64,000 nt of DNA from Polytrichum commune (Eukaryota; Streptophyta; Polytrichopsida; Polytrichales; Polytrichaceae). Under the pieces are notes generated by a model. That model worked only from the letters and a program-made list of their open reading frames with translations. It did not search any database and was not told the origin of the DNA. Each line of letters starts with the position of its first letter. The first letter of the stretch is position 1. The DNA lies in assembly GCA_950295325.1 (NCBI GenBank), contig OX485808.1, forward strand, positions 43,978,527-44,042,526, given 5' to 3'. A program made the translations under genes and the position numbers. This document shows positions 11,747 through 24,511 of the stretch, in pieces.

Positions 11747-14512
11747 CAGTCTAACCTTGATAATGTCACACCATCCGTTTCACCAAAAAGAGTGATATAA
11801 ACAAGGTGTGACATTTTTGATAATGTCACATTTTGAAGATTTGTGCATAATGTGATATTATCAAGAAAATAGGTAGAAAATCAAAACAAAATTACAATGT
11901 AAAAAGAAAATAACAAATTTGAGACTTCAATGTTTTTGAATGTAAAATCTAATTCAAAATTGTGAATAACAACAATAGCACATCATAATGTGTCATTGAG
12001 ATCAGGTAAAGACCTCTCACTAGAGACAAAGAAGCTTCTAATGTCACATTGTTTTGTTGATGTTAAATGTGCAACACCAATTCTAATGAGTTTGTCATGG
12101 ATTTTTCCCATTCCTAACAACTCTAGAGTGTTGAAAATCTGAGAACCTTGGCTAGCCATAAAATTCAAAACATCTTTAGCATATTTTTGTGCATCACTTA
12201 GCTTCACTACTTTAGACTCATCATCACTACTATCAACAATCAATGGGTCTACTTCCATGGAATCAAGAACTTGTTCGCCATCTTGCACTAATTGCACAAG
12301 CTCCTCAATAGAATATTCCACCTCAAAATCATCTTCACCTTCCATGTTTATGTACTCCAAAGGACAAAGCTTTTCTACAGGCTTGCCTTCGACATCCAAA
12401 CCCAAATTCAATGCGGCAATGAGATTGCCCAATTCCAAAGCTGCTTCCTCCATTTTGGACTTCATACGTTCATCAAAGTTGTTGATATCTACATTCCACT
12501 CTATAGGCAATATGGCGGACTTTCTCCAACAATTTCAAATGGTTTGATCATCTAATTCATACCATGCCGCCATACACCATAGCATAGCTTGAAATAGATC
12601 AACATTCAGTTTCCCCAAATCTTCATTTGAGTTGTTATCAATTTGTTGCAAAGTCCAGGCAACAAGCTTGCGCTTATAGCACATTTTGAATGTTGCAATC
12701 ACTCCTTGATCCAAAGGTTGAACAACTGAAGTCACATTTGGTGGAACTTAAGGAACAAGATTGTGATATGGGAGAGTACAAAAGCATTAAACCCATCTAT
12801 AACTTTCTTGACCTCACCATGAATATCATAGCTTCCTGCATTATCCATAATAATGCAAATCTTTTTGTCTTTCAATGCCATTCTTCGGTTCTCACTCTTC
12901 ACCCAATGTGTAAAAACATCACCATTCATCCAGGCTGAATTGTTAGAATAATAGTGTATTGTACTATTTGGATCAAAACTCCGAGGAAAGCATCTGAGAT
13001 GCGCTGATTTGTGAATGAAAACAAGCTTCAATTGCTCCTTCCCTGAGATATTAGTGCAAAGCCCCAATGTCACACGATCCTTCTGTTTCTTTTTCCATTC
13101 GCCTTCCCAATATTCAAAGTCTTGCAAGGAGAGGCTCTATAATACAAACTTGTCTCATCAAAATTGAAGATGTGTTCTGGATCATATTTCTTCAATATGA
13201 ATGGGATATTTGCCATGGCCAATGCAACTCCAACTCCATCTACATCTCCACTTTCTTCATGCAGACAATAACACTTCATTCCATGTCGAGTTTTGAAATT
13301 TTGCAACCACCCATGAGAAAGCTTGAACTCGGTATCAGATATGCCAAATGAATCCCTCAATTCCTTAGCCTTTTGCATAATGACATCATCAGCTACTACT
13401 CCCCTCCGTGCTCTGACCTGTCCAAACCATAAAACCAAAGCTTTTCCAAGCTGAGGCCATTTTCCAACTCGAGCACGTCGTACATTGCCTTCACGCACAC
13501 ATGTATCCACGTTCATCCACTTCTCTTTTGAACGAAGAACCTTGGAAATAGTGGTCCAATCCACAAGCTTGAATTTATGTTTATCCACCATATACTGTGC
13601 AAGGTCTTCATGTTTCAAACCTGGATGAGCTTTGTGGACTTCACAAATTTTCCTCTTATTAGAGGTTGATAAATCCACTCGTTTGCCCGTGGATTTACTT
13701 GCCATTGGAAGTACCTATTTTTGCCAAACCATTCCCCCAAATGAGCACTCAAAAATCCCAGGATTTGTTTCAAAATTTGAAGGTGAATTGCTAAATAATT
13801 CTTCTGGTAGATGCCGAGGTTCGATTGCTGGTTGTCTAGGCACTCAATTCACCGTGTGCTCTAATGTGGTGATCACAACAAATTTGCGGAGAATTATGAC
13901 CAATGGTCCCACGATTCCAAATGAGCAAAGAAATATATGGATTCAAGACTTCAGGAAAATTACTGATATCAACATATATACAAGCAAGAGCAAGGACGGA
14001 ACTTAGAACAAAACATTCAAAGCTGTGGAATGCAAGCTATAAGGGGAAGATACCCATCATCACCACCAAGTTGTTGTGAGTCGAAAAATCAGTAGGAAGT
14101 GTATGTGTGTGTTTGTGAACTTCCACCTTTGGCCTCAACTTACAGACAACTGCAAGTGTGTAGAATTGAGCATTTGGACTCCGAAACACGTACCAAAATC
14201 AAAATTACACACGGCATCCCACTATGCCGAAGCATTGAATGAGAGCTCATTCAATGACCCCTTCCAATATGCTTTGCTTTAGTCCATGCTCACCCATGAA
14301 CAATAATATCGAACCCATGCCCACCCATACAATCCATCCATACTTGATATTATCACATTTACACTATGGATTTTGGAAAAAAATAGTGACATTATCAAGG
14401 GTGATAGGGATAATAACGAGGGAGTTTTACACTATGAAAATCGGTTTCAAACTTTTAGGTGACAATATCAAGGTGTTCTATTAACAAGGGTGACATTATC
14501 AAGGTTAGACTG
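11747..14512 (-). mobile_element. 2766-bp Tc1/mariner-type pogo/Tigger element
   Basis: The element sits at a duplicated TA (11745-11746 and 14513-14514), with a single TA in copy B at 47151-47152. Its perfect terminal inverted repeats start CAGTCTAACCTTGATAATG. The core word, GTGACATTATCAAGG or its reverse, recurs inside both ends (near 11816, 11850, 14380 and 14491), like transposase binding sites. The body encodes a CENP-B/pogo-type DDE transposase on the minus strand, now broken. TA target, inverted repeats and transposase family all agree. A deleted relative lies at 35003-36098. Confidence 0.93.
11983..13705 (-). pseudogene. Tigger/pogo-type transposase, two frameshifts and one stop
   Basis: Transcribed from 13705 downward, the start is the first ATG (MASKSTGKR), followed directly by a psq/CENP-B type helix-turn-helix (residues about 15-65). 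A CENP-B DNA-binding region follows, including GWLQNFKTRHGMK. The DDE catalytic domain retains its three expected aspartates: NFDET near 13150, IMDNA near 12840 and QPLDQG near 12708. The first frame ends at 13070 and the catalytic domain continues in another frame (13127-12732). A second shift occurs near 12740, just before PPNVTSVVQPLDQG, and an in-frame TGA at about 12530 separates that piece from the long acidic C-terminal tail (to 11983). All domains are present in order, so inactivation looks recent. It cannot make full-length protein as it stands. Confidence 0.9.
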
Positions 14513-14514
14513 TA

Positions 14515-15310
14515 CGCCCAACTTTGAAAAATAGAACCACTCTTGCATTCTTGAAGGCCACTTGTCCACATAACCCATATTGAGTGCACTTCATCTTCAA
14601 GGTCTAAAATCCAATATATATGTTCACCTACATTGAATAAATAAGCAAATGATTGGCATTTCATTTTTGAAGTGGAACTGTCAATAAAACATGCAATTAA
14701 CTTGGAAGTCAAAAATGTTACAAAACCCTCATTCGCACTGAGGTTATGTTTTTTGTGACTCACCGTTGAAAGGGTCTTTGTCATTCTAAACAATTAAACC
14801 AAAAAATATGCTCACCAAATTAATTGAACTTGATTAATTATAAAATGCACTTACTGGAAATAATCATGATTTGTTTTAGATATGAAGACTGATGTGCTTA
14901 ATTACACTTGTTAAGAATGACAAACACCCTTTCAATGGTAAGTCACAAAAATTATAACCTTAGTGCTAATAAGTGTTTTGTAATATTGTTTACTTCCAAG
15001 TTAATTGCATGTTTTTATTGACAGTTCCACCTCAAAAATGAAATTCCAATCAATTGCTTATTTACTCAATGGAAGTGAACACATATATTGGATTTTAGAT
15101 CTAGAAGATGAATGTACTAAATATGGGTTATATGGACAAGCGGCCTTTCAAGAATGCAAGGGCAATATTATGTTTTGAAGTCGGGCGGAGTGGATAGAAA
15201 ACATGGGCTTCATCCGAGCAGTGAAGGAGGTGTGCCCGAGGTGGGGTCTAGCCTTGGACACATGTGATCTAGCCCAGGGCGGATGCTTTAAGGCTCCGTG
15301 ATATTTTAAA
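14515..15310. repeat. Inverted pair of repeat arms, copy A
   Basis: The arm at 14515-14790 recurs inverted at 14910-15190, separated by about 120 AT-rich bases, so the pair can form a hairpin. The right arm continues to about 15310 with sequence that matches, inverted, 8083-8200. Thus 8083-15310 is bracketed by long imperfect inverted repeats. On the minus strand the left arm encodes a 112-codon frame including GEHIYWILDLEDEVHS. The copy B equivalent is 47153-48815. Confidence 0.7.
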
Positions 15311-15899
15311 GCCAATAGTAAATCCTCGATTTAGTACAAGCCTCTCGAGAGTCGATACCTCGCATGGGTAGTTGGCACTTGCCACCTTTTCTTTTAGTAT
15401 CGTTATTTGAGTAGCACCTCATGATCCTCCTCCCGCCACCACATAACTCTTTCCCCCAAAAATGCAAAAAATACCGACATTTCTCATGAGGAGCTTGCTC
15501 TCACTAATTTTGATTTTAAAGGATATATCCTTGCTTGTGGAAACTATGAGATCCATCATTCTATTACATTCATATAAAAAATTAACCATGTCATAAAGAA
15601 TAAAGCCTTGATTGCTTAAAACAATCTTAATTTCATCAAGATCATAATAAGAGGAGGTTGTCGTTTTAGGTTTAATGGGTCGGGGTTTAATAATAACTAG
15701 CGCACTTCAATTAAGCGATTTTTTTTCATAATTCTTTATTATTGTATGGATCTTCTAAATATGTACAACTTGGTTCCATGTGGCTAAGGAAGACAATCCT
15801 TATTCACTAATTATTTTCCTTAATATGACATAAATATTGAGTGGTATGTGATCTAGTGTGGCTTAAAGACATATTCCAAAAAAAACAAAAATAATGAAA
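15311..15899. other. Shared duplication backbone, no gene recognised
   Basis: Closely matches copy B at about 48816-49399. No domain, element end or exon signal is visible. The poly-A stretch near 15880 is replaced by an AAAAT microsatellite in copy B. Confidence 0.5.
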
Positions 15900-16577
15900 T
15901 TGATTTTAGAGTCTAGGAAGCCAAAAGGCTAATGGGACTAAAACCTACAAGGTGGCATCAAACTGGCTAATATCCCTACAACGGCATAGTGTAGAGGCCT
16001 CTGTGAGATAAGGGCCAATATTAACTTGTTGGTCTAATTGAAAGGAAGACTTGAGATTCCCTAATACTAACTTCTCAAATAATGATTTAAACTTATCTCT
16101 AATGGGGTTGTATAGGGGACACTCTAGTATAAAGTGTGCCTCATATTATACGAGCAAGAGTGAAATAACCTATTATCTCTAGAGAAAAAGATAGCGGACC
16201 ACCATCTAGTTTTGATGACAAGTATGTGACTTGAGATGCAATAAGCGACAAAGATCATGTATTGTGATGATGTCAATGGTTGCCTCATGTAATTCACATT
16301 TATATTTAAAAAATCCTTGAGATGTAGGTAATCTACACTAAATATGATATTTAGTTTCATATGGTATATTTATGTCACTATGGAAACTTTTCGGATAACA
16401 CTTCTCATGAATAAGTGAAGAAATTTTGTCATGGATGATGGATGAGGCCATTGACCAAGCCCTACCCACTCTAGTCAACAATTTGTGATGAAACATTGTC
16501 ACGGATGATTGAAATTTGGATGAAAAATCACTTGGTAAGCAACGATAATCACAACACTGTAAATCTATAATACCCAA
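15900..16577 (-). pseudogene. LINE-like ORF2 C-terminal remnant, minus orientation
   Basis: Read from 16577 downward, broken frames give a CLPSDFSSKFQSSVTMFHHK segment, then VNYMRQPLTSSQYMIF. After a frame change the sequence reads YEAHFILECPLYNPIRDKFK, followed by VLGNLKSSFQ. The last part is homologous to the plus-strand remnant at 10687. The HFILECPLYNPIR signature is known from C-termini of non-LTR retrotransposon proteins. Stops and shifts separate the pieces. The same decayed remnant lies in copy B at 49400-50077, so decay preceded the duplication. Confidence 0.5.
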
Positions 16578-18536
16578 AAAAGATTACAGAGAATGACAAA
16601 TAATGTAGAGTTAATAGTTAGTGTTGGTGACACTATACTGCGGTTTACTATTAGTATTGAGCACATAATTAGTTTGGTGACACTAAATATCATATTTAGT
16701 GTAGTTTCTTCCTCAAGAGATGGAAAGAGTGCCACTCTTTAGTATGAAAAGTTTCATTGATATTATCAAATGTGAATTTTAAAGTATTCATAAGAGATTG
16801 GATTACTTGGTCAATCTACCATATTTATTTGAGGATCAAAAGTCAACAAAACTAGGGAACGTGTATGATCATTTAACGAGTATGAGACTCTTCACTTTGA
16901 TAATGAATAGGATATTCTTATGATCTAAAAGAAATGAAGAAAGTTGGTACGTCCTCAATTTAAATTTGTTAACTATCTTCTCCTAATCATGTATTTAATA
17001 TCATGTGAAAAGTGAGTTAGTTGGTAAAAGAAATTCACCACTTAAGACGCATCTACGTTATAGCTTCTCAAATTTGGATTTGCTATATGGTAATGTGAAC
17101 ATGATTAATAAGAATAATGTTAATCCAATAAATGATAAGAATATTGGTAGAGTGAGTTTAGGTTAAGATATGGATATTCATGCAATAAAGAGTGTGAAAC
17201 ATGAGCATTCAATTTTTATTTATTCATAAGCAACAGTGTCCATGTATACTTTCTACCTTACCCAAACTATAATGATTATTGTAATACCTTGCCTAGATAA
17301 ACTTGGTATCTTTAGGATTTTCCAAAACCTTGCCCAAATGAACCTTGAACTATATTGGAACTGCTAAATTTCAACTACGAGTAAAGTGTGGCTCAAAGTT
17401 AAAAAGTTTATTTTGGGTACAAATTGAAATGATTCAATTGCAAAAGGTAACCTAAAGCAAACCATTATGAAAAAAAACCACCCATTGACCTATAGGGCAT
17501 CAAGTAATAATACCCATATTGTCTCTAAACTTCCACATAACACTCCTAGTGGCAGTAAGGCCTTTGACACACCACGAATCCTCAAAACCATTCACAACAT
17601 CATCATGAACAACATTAGATTGTATGGCTCAAAATATGATTAGCATAAAGCAACATACAATATCTAAATGTGAACCAAGGATATTTAACCTATTAAGCCT
17701 TTTTGGTGATAAGACCCTTCACCACTTTAATATATTTTGTGCTCATTCATTTCCTTCATTTAAGGTTCTCAATAGAAGGAGAATCCCAACCAATGCCCGG
17801 AAAGATTTTGGGCATAGTCGGTCAAGATCCTAGTGATTCTAAATCAAGTCACTTCCATGTTGACATCTTCCGATTTTGTTTTCGTTCATTTGAGGTATGT
17901 TCTACAGATTCCTCTAGAATGATCGGTGATTCTCATGAAGTCTTCAATTTCAACCAGTTATTTCTCATACTCAACTGGTTCATCTGTAACTAACGGCTGG
18001 TTCTCAATAGTCTGCAATTCTAATATACAAACATACAATTGGTGGTGGTGCTAATTTATCATCACACCATTCTTTGCATTTATGGAAAGGTGGGGTGACC
18101 AATTAAGAATATGTGTCAAGTGTAAAGGACAATGCATGCCTATATTAGTAACCTTACAAGCAAACAACTTTCTCATTCTTGTTATGAGAGTTATGGCAAC
18201 TACATGACACTACGTGGATCATGTGGTTTACCATTGTACTATGTACATGATTTAGTGTGGTAGTAAAATACGTATGGTATGTCAACCCTGAACTCATTTT
18301 GCCCAAAACATTCCAAATTTTGCTTCAAACTCATTAGCTAATTTTCTTTTTCTTACAATGAATAAAACAATGTGATGGTATTGGTTGGATAACCACAAAG
18401 TTAGGAATATGTAGTAACGTATTCAACATTCTAAGTGTTGGCATGTGGAAGACTTTAATATAAGAATGCAAGTGATAGTAGTGGCCATTATTAAGACACA
18501 TATTTTAGCAAGACTTTGTTACTATGGATGAATATA
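16578..18536. other. Shared duplication backbone, no gene recognised
   Basis: Nearly identical to copy B at 50078-52033. A palindromic word (ACTAAATATCATATTTAGT) occurs near 16683, with a related one near 16340. They belong to the GTGTCAC/TTTAGTGT repeat family also seen at 36870 and 41570. The frames near 17624-17993 are short and unconserved. Confidence 0.5.
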
Positions 18537-18581
18537 GGCACCACGGGCCTTGGCTCGGTGGTTAGGGCTCATGACCCCCAA
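18537..18581 (+). mobile_element. 5' half of a tRNA-derived SINE, split by a large insertion
   Basis: Starts GGCACCACGGGCCTTGG and contains the box A-like TGGCTCGGTGGTTAGGG. It is identical in layout to the intact copy at 52034. The sequence breaks after CCCCCAA, where the 5930-bp element begins, and resumes at 24512. Confidence 0.85.
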
Positions 18582-18629
18582 CGAGCCACTCGGGGCCGAG
18601 GCCCCTCCGTTGGTGGGAGGAGGAGGCCC

Positions 18630-21600
18630 CTCGTAGGAGAGGCGGTTCATTTGAAACGCAACGAGGGTATGCGGGTGTGAAGTTAAGACCAAACTCAATC
18701 ATGATATGCTCAATAACGGGGGGGAAAAATAACCAAAAAAAAAAACTTAAATTGATATCTTTGAGGTATAATTACATGTTGGCTTTGTGATCTTCACATT
18801 TCCTCATCCAAAAAACGCAACGTAGATTGTTCACAACATGCTTTCATTTCATGCTAACTTATGATTAGGTTAGTCTAACTCCTTTATGCTTCATGCTTGT
18901 CACGCACAACATTGTATAGAGTTCGCATAGTGCATGGTGAGCACTTGCAAGGCTTGAACTCCATATGAATTGCTCTGATGTGTGTGTCCAAATTGGAATT
19001 CTAAAAACTGGATCCTAGGAGATCCTCCAGTGTGCAGTAAAGTGTGCATCTGCAGCTATCTATTCAACATGGATGAGCCGCATACATCACAACTGACATG
19101 ACAATGTGACAATTCGTGGTGTGCTTGTAGCCGAGAAACATCAACAAATACCTCCCCACACCGCGGTTCCATGCACACTACATGGTCAACCACCATGGAC
19201 TCTGCATACCCAAAGGAAAATACATTCAAGAAATCAACATTTCAAGTTGCTCAAGCATCACTTGGATTTTCGTGTGTGTGACCTTTCAACCTTGTTAGCA
19301 ACATAACTCCTAAATATACATGATTTAGCACAAACATCAGAATACAAGGCTCATCCATATTATGAAATACCACGTACGAAGCCACAACAACATAGCTACA
19401 AAGTTATATACAGAGGAGTACTAAAAAAGTCCATTAGGTGAATCCTTTAGCTAGAATTGTTGTACGAAGATGAGCTTAATGTGACCATGTCCATTGGGGT
19501 TGTGGTTGGACATCAGCAAGTCAATTGCATGACTTAGCAGAGCTTTAGAGTGTGGATGCTCTTTTACAATCACTTAAGCAATTGTCAACTGACACTGTTT
19601 AAAATAGGCACTCGTATATAAGAAGTTATGAACACATGTTTGCATCTTTTTGGAGTGACCTCTTGTGTGACTTCATGCTCTACAAACAGGGAATTGGTAA
19701 TGTGGTGACTAAACCAATATTGGGAATTTCCTTGTGGCTGGAGGGACGTGCCACCTCAACTCTTTTGACAAATTTATTTTTCTGCATATTAACAAACATC
19801 AAGTGGCATGCTCTTGATATTTTGTTGCAAGGAAGGCATTGTGTTGGTCAGTTGGTGATTAAGCAAATTACGTGCATCTTGTATTTGAAGGCTCTTGATA
19901 GGATGTTGGTGGATTTGTAGCGAATACATTGGACTGGCCGGATGTCATTGAACATATGGAACAAGACTTGTAACAGATGTGGTCTATTTCCATAGTAATT
20001 GCAAGGCATTATCTGGTACCCATGTATCCAGGGGCTCGTTTGAATTCCTTAAAAGACATGACAAGATTGAACATTGTTTTCTTATGGGTTGATAGGCCTT
20101 GGTGAGCGTACGGAAGTTATATGTGGTTACTTCCATTGTGCAAATCTCACTTGTAGCATGAAGACATGCACATCTCTAGGTCCTCAGTAGCCCAAAGCCA
20201 TCTTCTGGACTTTATATTGTGCTTGATCTTACTCCAATGAAATGATGAGATGTTTTGTATAGCTCCTTGAGCTTTATCTTATCAGCTTCTCCTCACCTAA
20301 TTTTGTAGTTTGGATTTTGTGTTCATATTAATCTCATATATTGCTCAAATGAAGCAATAAAGCTTGTTTGCCCTCTTGAGGACTTCCTAGTAAGCTACCT
20401 CCCATTAACCCTTAATGTTATTCGAGTACCACCCCCTTAGCACCGGTTGGAGGTCCTGGGTGAGAAGAGGATATTTTTTGGCTTTCTTCATAAAGATGTT
20501 ATGAAGAGTGGATTTGGGTTCACCATGCCAATCTCCCACCTGGTGAATGGTTTTCCCAATGGAATTACTATATCTACTAAAACTATTGACTTTGATCCTC
20601 AAATGGTGTTTATCTCCAAAGAAGAGTTGTTGGGAATATTTTTCTCTATTCAAACAAAAAAGTGAATTATAAATAAAATTGAAATTACCTCAAGATTAAT
20701 CTTTAGTGCATTAAATTGAAGTCAAGGTGCCAAGGTGAAAATGTATGCAAATAGTAAAAATTGGACCAATATTTCAGCTCTAATGAATTGAATGACAAGT
20801 CTTTAATAATTGAAAATTGTTGTTCACATTCTATACATGTCAGAATGCAAACTGTTGTACAAGCTCTTTGCTCGAGTTGGCTAAACTCAAATTCTGCCAT
20901 AACACTTGGCTTTGTCTCTAGGAGCATGTGAGGAGTAGAGGGAATTGTTTCATCATACGCATTCCTCTCCAGCTGACAGTAGGTGAAAGCTAACTTCTCT
21001 ATGTTTGCTATCTCAACCTTCCCAAAGGGATCCCTATGTGTTGGCACCCAGTAGGACGGGTTCTTGTCCAACATTCCGAGCCTCCCATTTTCGTGCCTGT
21101 TACTTGTGTTCTCCACATTACGATATAAGGAATTTGTTGATGCCCCATAAATGCTTGGCCTGTAAGACGTCTCTTTCTTCACCAAAGGAACAACATTTCC
21201 ATAATGGCCATGTCCGCATTCATCACCGGCATTCTGCAATGTATATGTAGTATTTTTAGCAGACTGCTGAAGTGGGAGGTAATTATATGTTGGAGTGGGC
21301 ATATCCAGAATGGTTGTTGTCACCCAAACCCGGTATCAAAAGAGGACTTTTGCATTCTTGCAATCTGACCTAGTTCTTCTGGAACTGCAGAAAATTAAGA
21401 AAATTATGAGGGCCTGCAATATTTTTGCAATTCAGAGATGATGAAAAGGGCAGATGATTAATTTCTGAATATGAGAACATTGTCAACTATTTAAATTTTA
21501 TCCATAACTCCAATCACAAAATCCAAATGAGGGGTTTAAACACTTCGAGCTCAACTTATTGACAAAATAAAGAATATTTTTCGCAAGAGGAAGAATAGGT

Positions 21601-22258
21601 ATTGGATGTTGTGGAAACTCACCAGTCCCTCTAGGAGAACAAAGAGTTATGACTGCATCACAGAGGATTCCCAATTGCGACAATGTTTTCAACTTGATTT
21701 GAGTGGTTCGTAATGGTGAGGATCATGTTGTGTCAAGAAGTGGGCATGGAATGAAATCTGAAGGTAGCAGTTTTCTTACGATCTTTAGGTTTTGTCTATT
21801 TGTTGTTCTAGAGAGCATGATATAAATTAATCCGGGTGCGAATGCGTTCCGAATATCAACAATAACTTTGGTTGATATTGTTGCACCTAGTGATTTATGG
21901 CCGGTCATTGTGTATGCTAGAACAATTGGGAATGACGCTTTGTAATAATATTGTTCATATGTGTAATTGTGTTGGAAATTGTGTCGTTTTATGGAGATTT
22001 TGTGGCAGCACTATTTGTTCAAACCGTGGTGGACTGGTCACCAAATCAGACCCTGCAATGTTGTTTAGTCGCAAAACTCAATACTTTCTTCAATTAGAAA
22101 CATTAGGGACGATTCTTGGATTTCTGAACTTGGGTACGAATGGATGAGCAGGAGAAATCCGGAAATTATGCGACAAGAGAGGTTGTTGTTGCAGTCCACA
22201 AAATAGTACAGGAAGAGCGTTAATACAGGAGAAATTTTGGGGTTAAATAAGAGCTCCG
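18630..22258. other. Interior of the first large element, unassigned cargo
   Basis: Mostly AT-rich. On the minus strand a 206-codon frame at 21323-20703 is the longest in this element. It contains PTHRDPFGKVEIANIEKLAF but matches no family I know. A shorter minus frame at 21692-21606 ends at a splice-donor-like GTGAGT after ILCDAVITLCSPRGTG. A plus frame at 20447-20665 is unassigned. The same-strand frames and possible splice signals suggest captured exons, but I cannot name a source gene. Confidence 0.35.
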
Positions 22259-23020
22259 ACTAAGATCAAATTTGTGCAGAGGTGAAACTCTGCCATGGCT
22301 GAGGATGATCTCGGGAGACAACCAGAGACATGTGCCCATTTCTTATCATGAAATTAAAAATGCAGAGGGGGAGCTTCATTCTCTTCAGATTCTTCACCAC
22401 AACCTTTAATCGAACAACACCAGGACAGAGTTCTGAAATCTCTTAACGTTCTCTGCAACGTCCACTCGTCATTTTCCAGAATGGGCAGCAACCTTCAGAC
22501 TTTCCTGTGGCTCCTTCCCTTCCGTCACTGCTAAGACACGAGAGACCGATGTTTTGCAAGTCCAGGAAGTTGAGGTCACCATTAGGTTGAACCAAACATC
22601 TCATACACCTCAATGACCGCGTGCACCGAAGATGCACTGCGCAGGACAGTTTTCGGGACCAAGTTCAGAATTTTGCAGAGGTTAAACTCTGGCATGGAAT
22701 AAGCTGAAGATGATCTGCGGAGAGAGATAACCAGAGACATGTGGCCACTTCTTCTCACGAGATTTAAAATAATGCAGAGAGGAGAAGCTTCATCCTCTTC
22801 AAATTCTTCATCACAACCCCTAATCCAAACAACACTAGGACATACAGGGCTCTAAATTCTCTTAACATTTTCTACAACGTCCACTCCTCAACCTTCGGAA
22901 TTACCTCTTGCTCCTTCCCTTCCCTCACTGCTAAGACACGAATAACAGATAGTTTGCAACTCCAGGAAGTCGAGGTCACCGTTTAGGTTAACCCAAACCG
23001 AACAAGCTCCAACCAGCACA
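22259..23020. repeat. Two-copy ~400-bp tandem duplication inside the first large element
   Basis: The block starting near 22259 (GCAGAGGTGAAACTCTG at about 22276) repeats from about 22659 (GCAGAGGTTAAACTCTG at about 22675), period about 399. Each copy contains AACCAGAGACATGT and a stretch that on the minus strand reads NGDLNFLDLQ or NGDLDFLELQ followed by SCLSS and GREGA. Several differences between copies are conservative in that frame, which hints at a captured exon. Confidence 0.8.
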
Positions 23021-23947
23021 CAAACACCAAACAAAAAACGAGAAGCTCGATGTTCCCTAACCTCGAATGCTCCCCCAACGAGAGAAAGCCTCGATGAAGC
23101 ACGTGGAGTTAGGGTTAACATCATCATCCCAGAGACCATAGTACACTACCATACCCTTCATCTACTGCGGTAAAAAGTCTGTTACCTCCCAGTCTCCATC
23201 ACAACTCTTCACAATCCACAGCCCCTCCGCACCTAGCGCTGTCCAAGCTTGATTACACTAAAACGACATAGAGTTGCAAAATTCTCTGTACTCTCTCACT
23301 CTCTACAACCCCGATCGAAAGTGTGAGTGGAAGTAACGCAGGACGATGCCCTATTCCAAACACTTACTCCCACCCACAGGCTTAATTAACTAGTACACAC
23401 GAAACTTATAGCTCGGCCACATGTGAAAATTGTTCAGAGCTCGATTCCAACATGATCCGAGATGCTCACCCTAAACCTTGAGCAAGGAAAGAGTGGAATG
23501 AATTATCCTCTCCTACAACCCCATCTGTAGTATCCCATAAACCATAAGTACGAAAACACCGCCACAGTGACGACACTCTTTCCGAAGATTTTTGAGTCGC
23601 GGATGCGACGATGCGAGGATAGGAGTGAGACAACCGTGCCTAGTTTTGTTTGCTTCGTTTGTCGAATTGTTCGCAACAACTAACCCCACTTCGGTGCATT
23701 GTCTGCCGACCTCGTATGGATGGCGGACGAAAACTTAAAAATCGTTTCATAGGTTAGGTTTCTTCGAGGATTACAGGTTGCAAAACCATAAGCACACCAT
23801 CATCATCACCACCACCACAGCCTGTCGGTTCCTAAAATGCACCCAATCACCAAACCAAAAAAATCGTTGTGCAAAAACGCACGAACAAACAGGGGCGACG
23901 CCCGCCCTCTTCTTCCTCCTGCTCTCGGGGCACAAAAGTCGCCAACG

Positions 23948-24447
23948 AACCCTAACCCTAACAGGTGCACGATTCAAGAGGCAACGATAAATCTCTCTTT
24001 ACGCCGACTCTCGAATCTTTCATTCCATTTCATTCGATACGCTTAAAAAATCGTTGAAAAACGCCACGATCAGCATCTTTCCATTCCAACCCCTGATCCC
24101 GAATTCAAGAGTCCTCGAATTCGAAGACATCCAGTTCACACACAACGGGAAAAGAAACACTATCTTCCTGTAAGCGGAGGAATCACCTGTCACCAGAAGG
24201 CGTGCAATGAAACCCGATCTGTCGCTCGAAAGAGCAAATTCAAAGTGCCCTTTCGTCTGAAAATTCCGTTTCTTTGTGAAATTCCTTTGCAAGCTATCTG
24301 GAATGACGTAATCGTTAGATTGTGCTCGGGTGCAGCAGCATCGCAATGTTTCGTGCCCATCGCCACTGACATCGCACAAAACTCGAACTCGAACCGAAGA
24401 GCCTACAAGTCAAACTCGAACTCGCAAACTAACCCTAACCCTAAAAC
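23948..24447. promoter_or_regulatory. Telo-box-like motifs in captured promoter-like DNA
   Basis: AACCCTAACCCTAAC at 23948-23962 and TAACCCTAACCCTAAAAC at 24430-24447. AAACCCTAA-type telo boxes are known in promoters and 5' leaders of plant housekeeping genes. They lie in a G+C-rich stretch near the right end of the first large element. The match is a short sequence match only. Confidence 0.4.
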
Positions 24448-24511
24448 GAATAGGTGACGTGGCCGCAGGAGAGGCCAGCATTTCGGGAGGAGGCTCTAGG
24501 CCTCCTCCTCG

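Larger units (their letters stand above)
18582..24511. mobile_element. 5930-bp Helentron-like gene-carrying element (first)
   Basis: The whole segment is missing from copy B, where the SINE is continuous. It starts CGAGCCACTCGGGGCCGAGG and ends GGCCTCCTCCTCG, splitting an AA in the target so that no long target duplication exists. The left end holds a GGGGCC-GA-GGCCCC hairpin. The right-terminal GGCCTCCTCCTC (24499-24510) recurs inverted as GAGGAGGAGGCC at 18617-18628, 35 bp inside the left end. The terminal region also has GACGTGGCC and GAGAGGCCAG, shared with the second element at 29027. I find no Rep-helicase gene, so it is non-autonomous. Cargo includes a G+C-rich promoter-like right third. 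Confidence 0.72.

Noticed and set aside
23948-24447. CCCTAA repeats as interstitial telomere
   Set aside because: Only two to three units each, in promoter-like DNA; telo box is the simpler reading.
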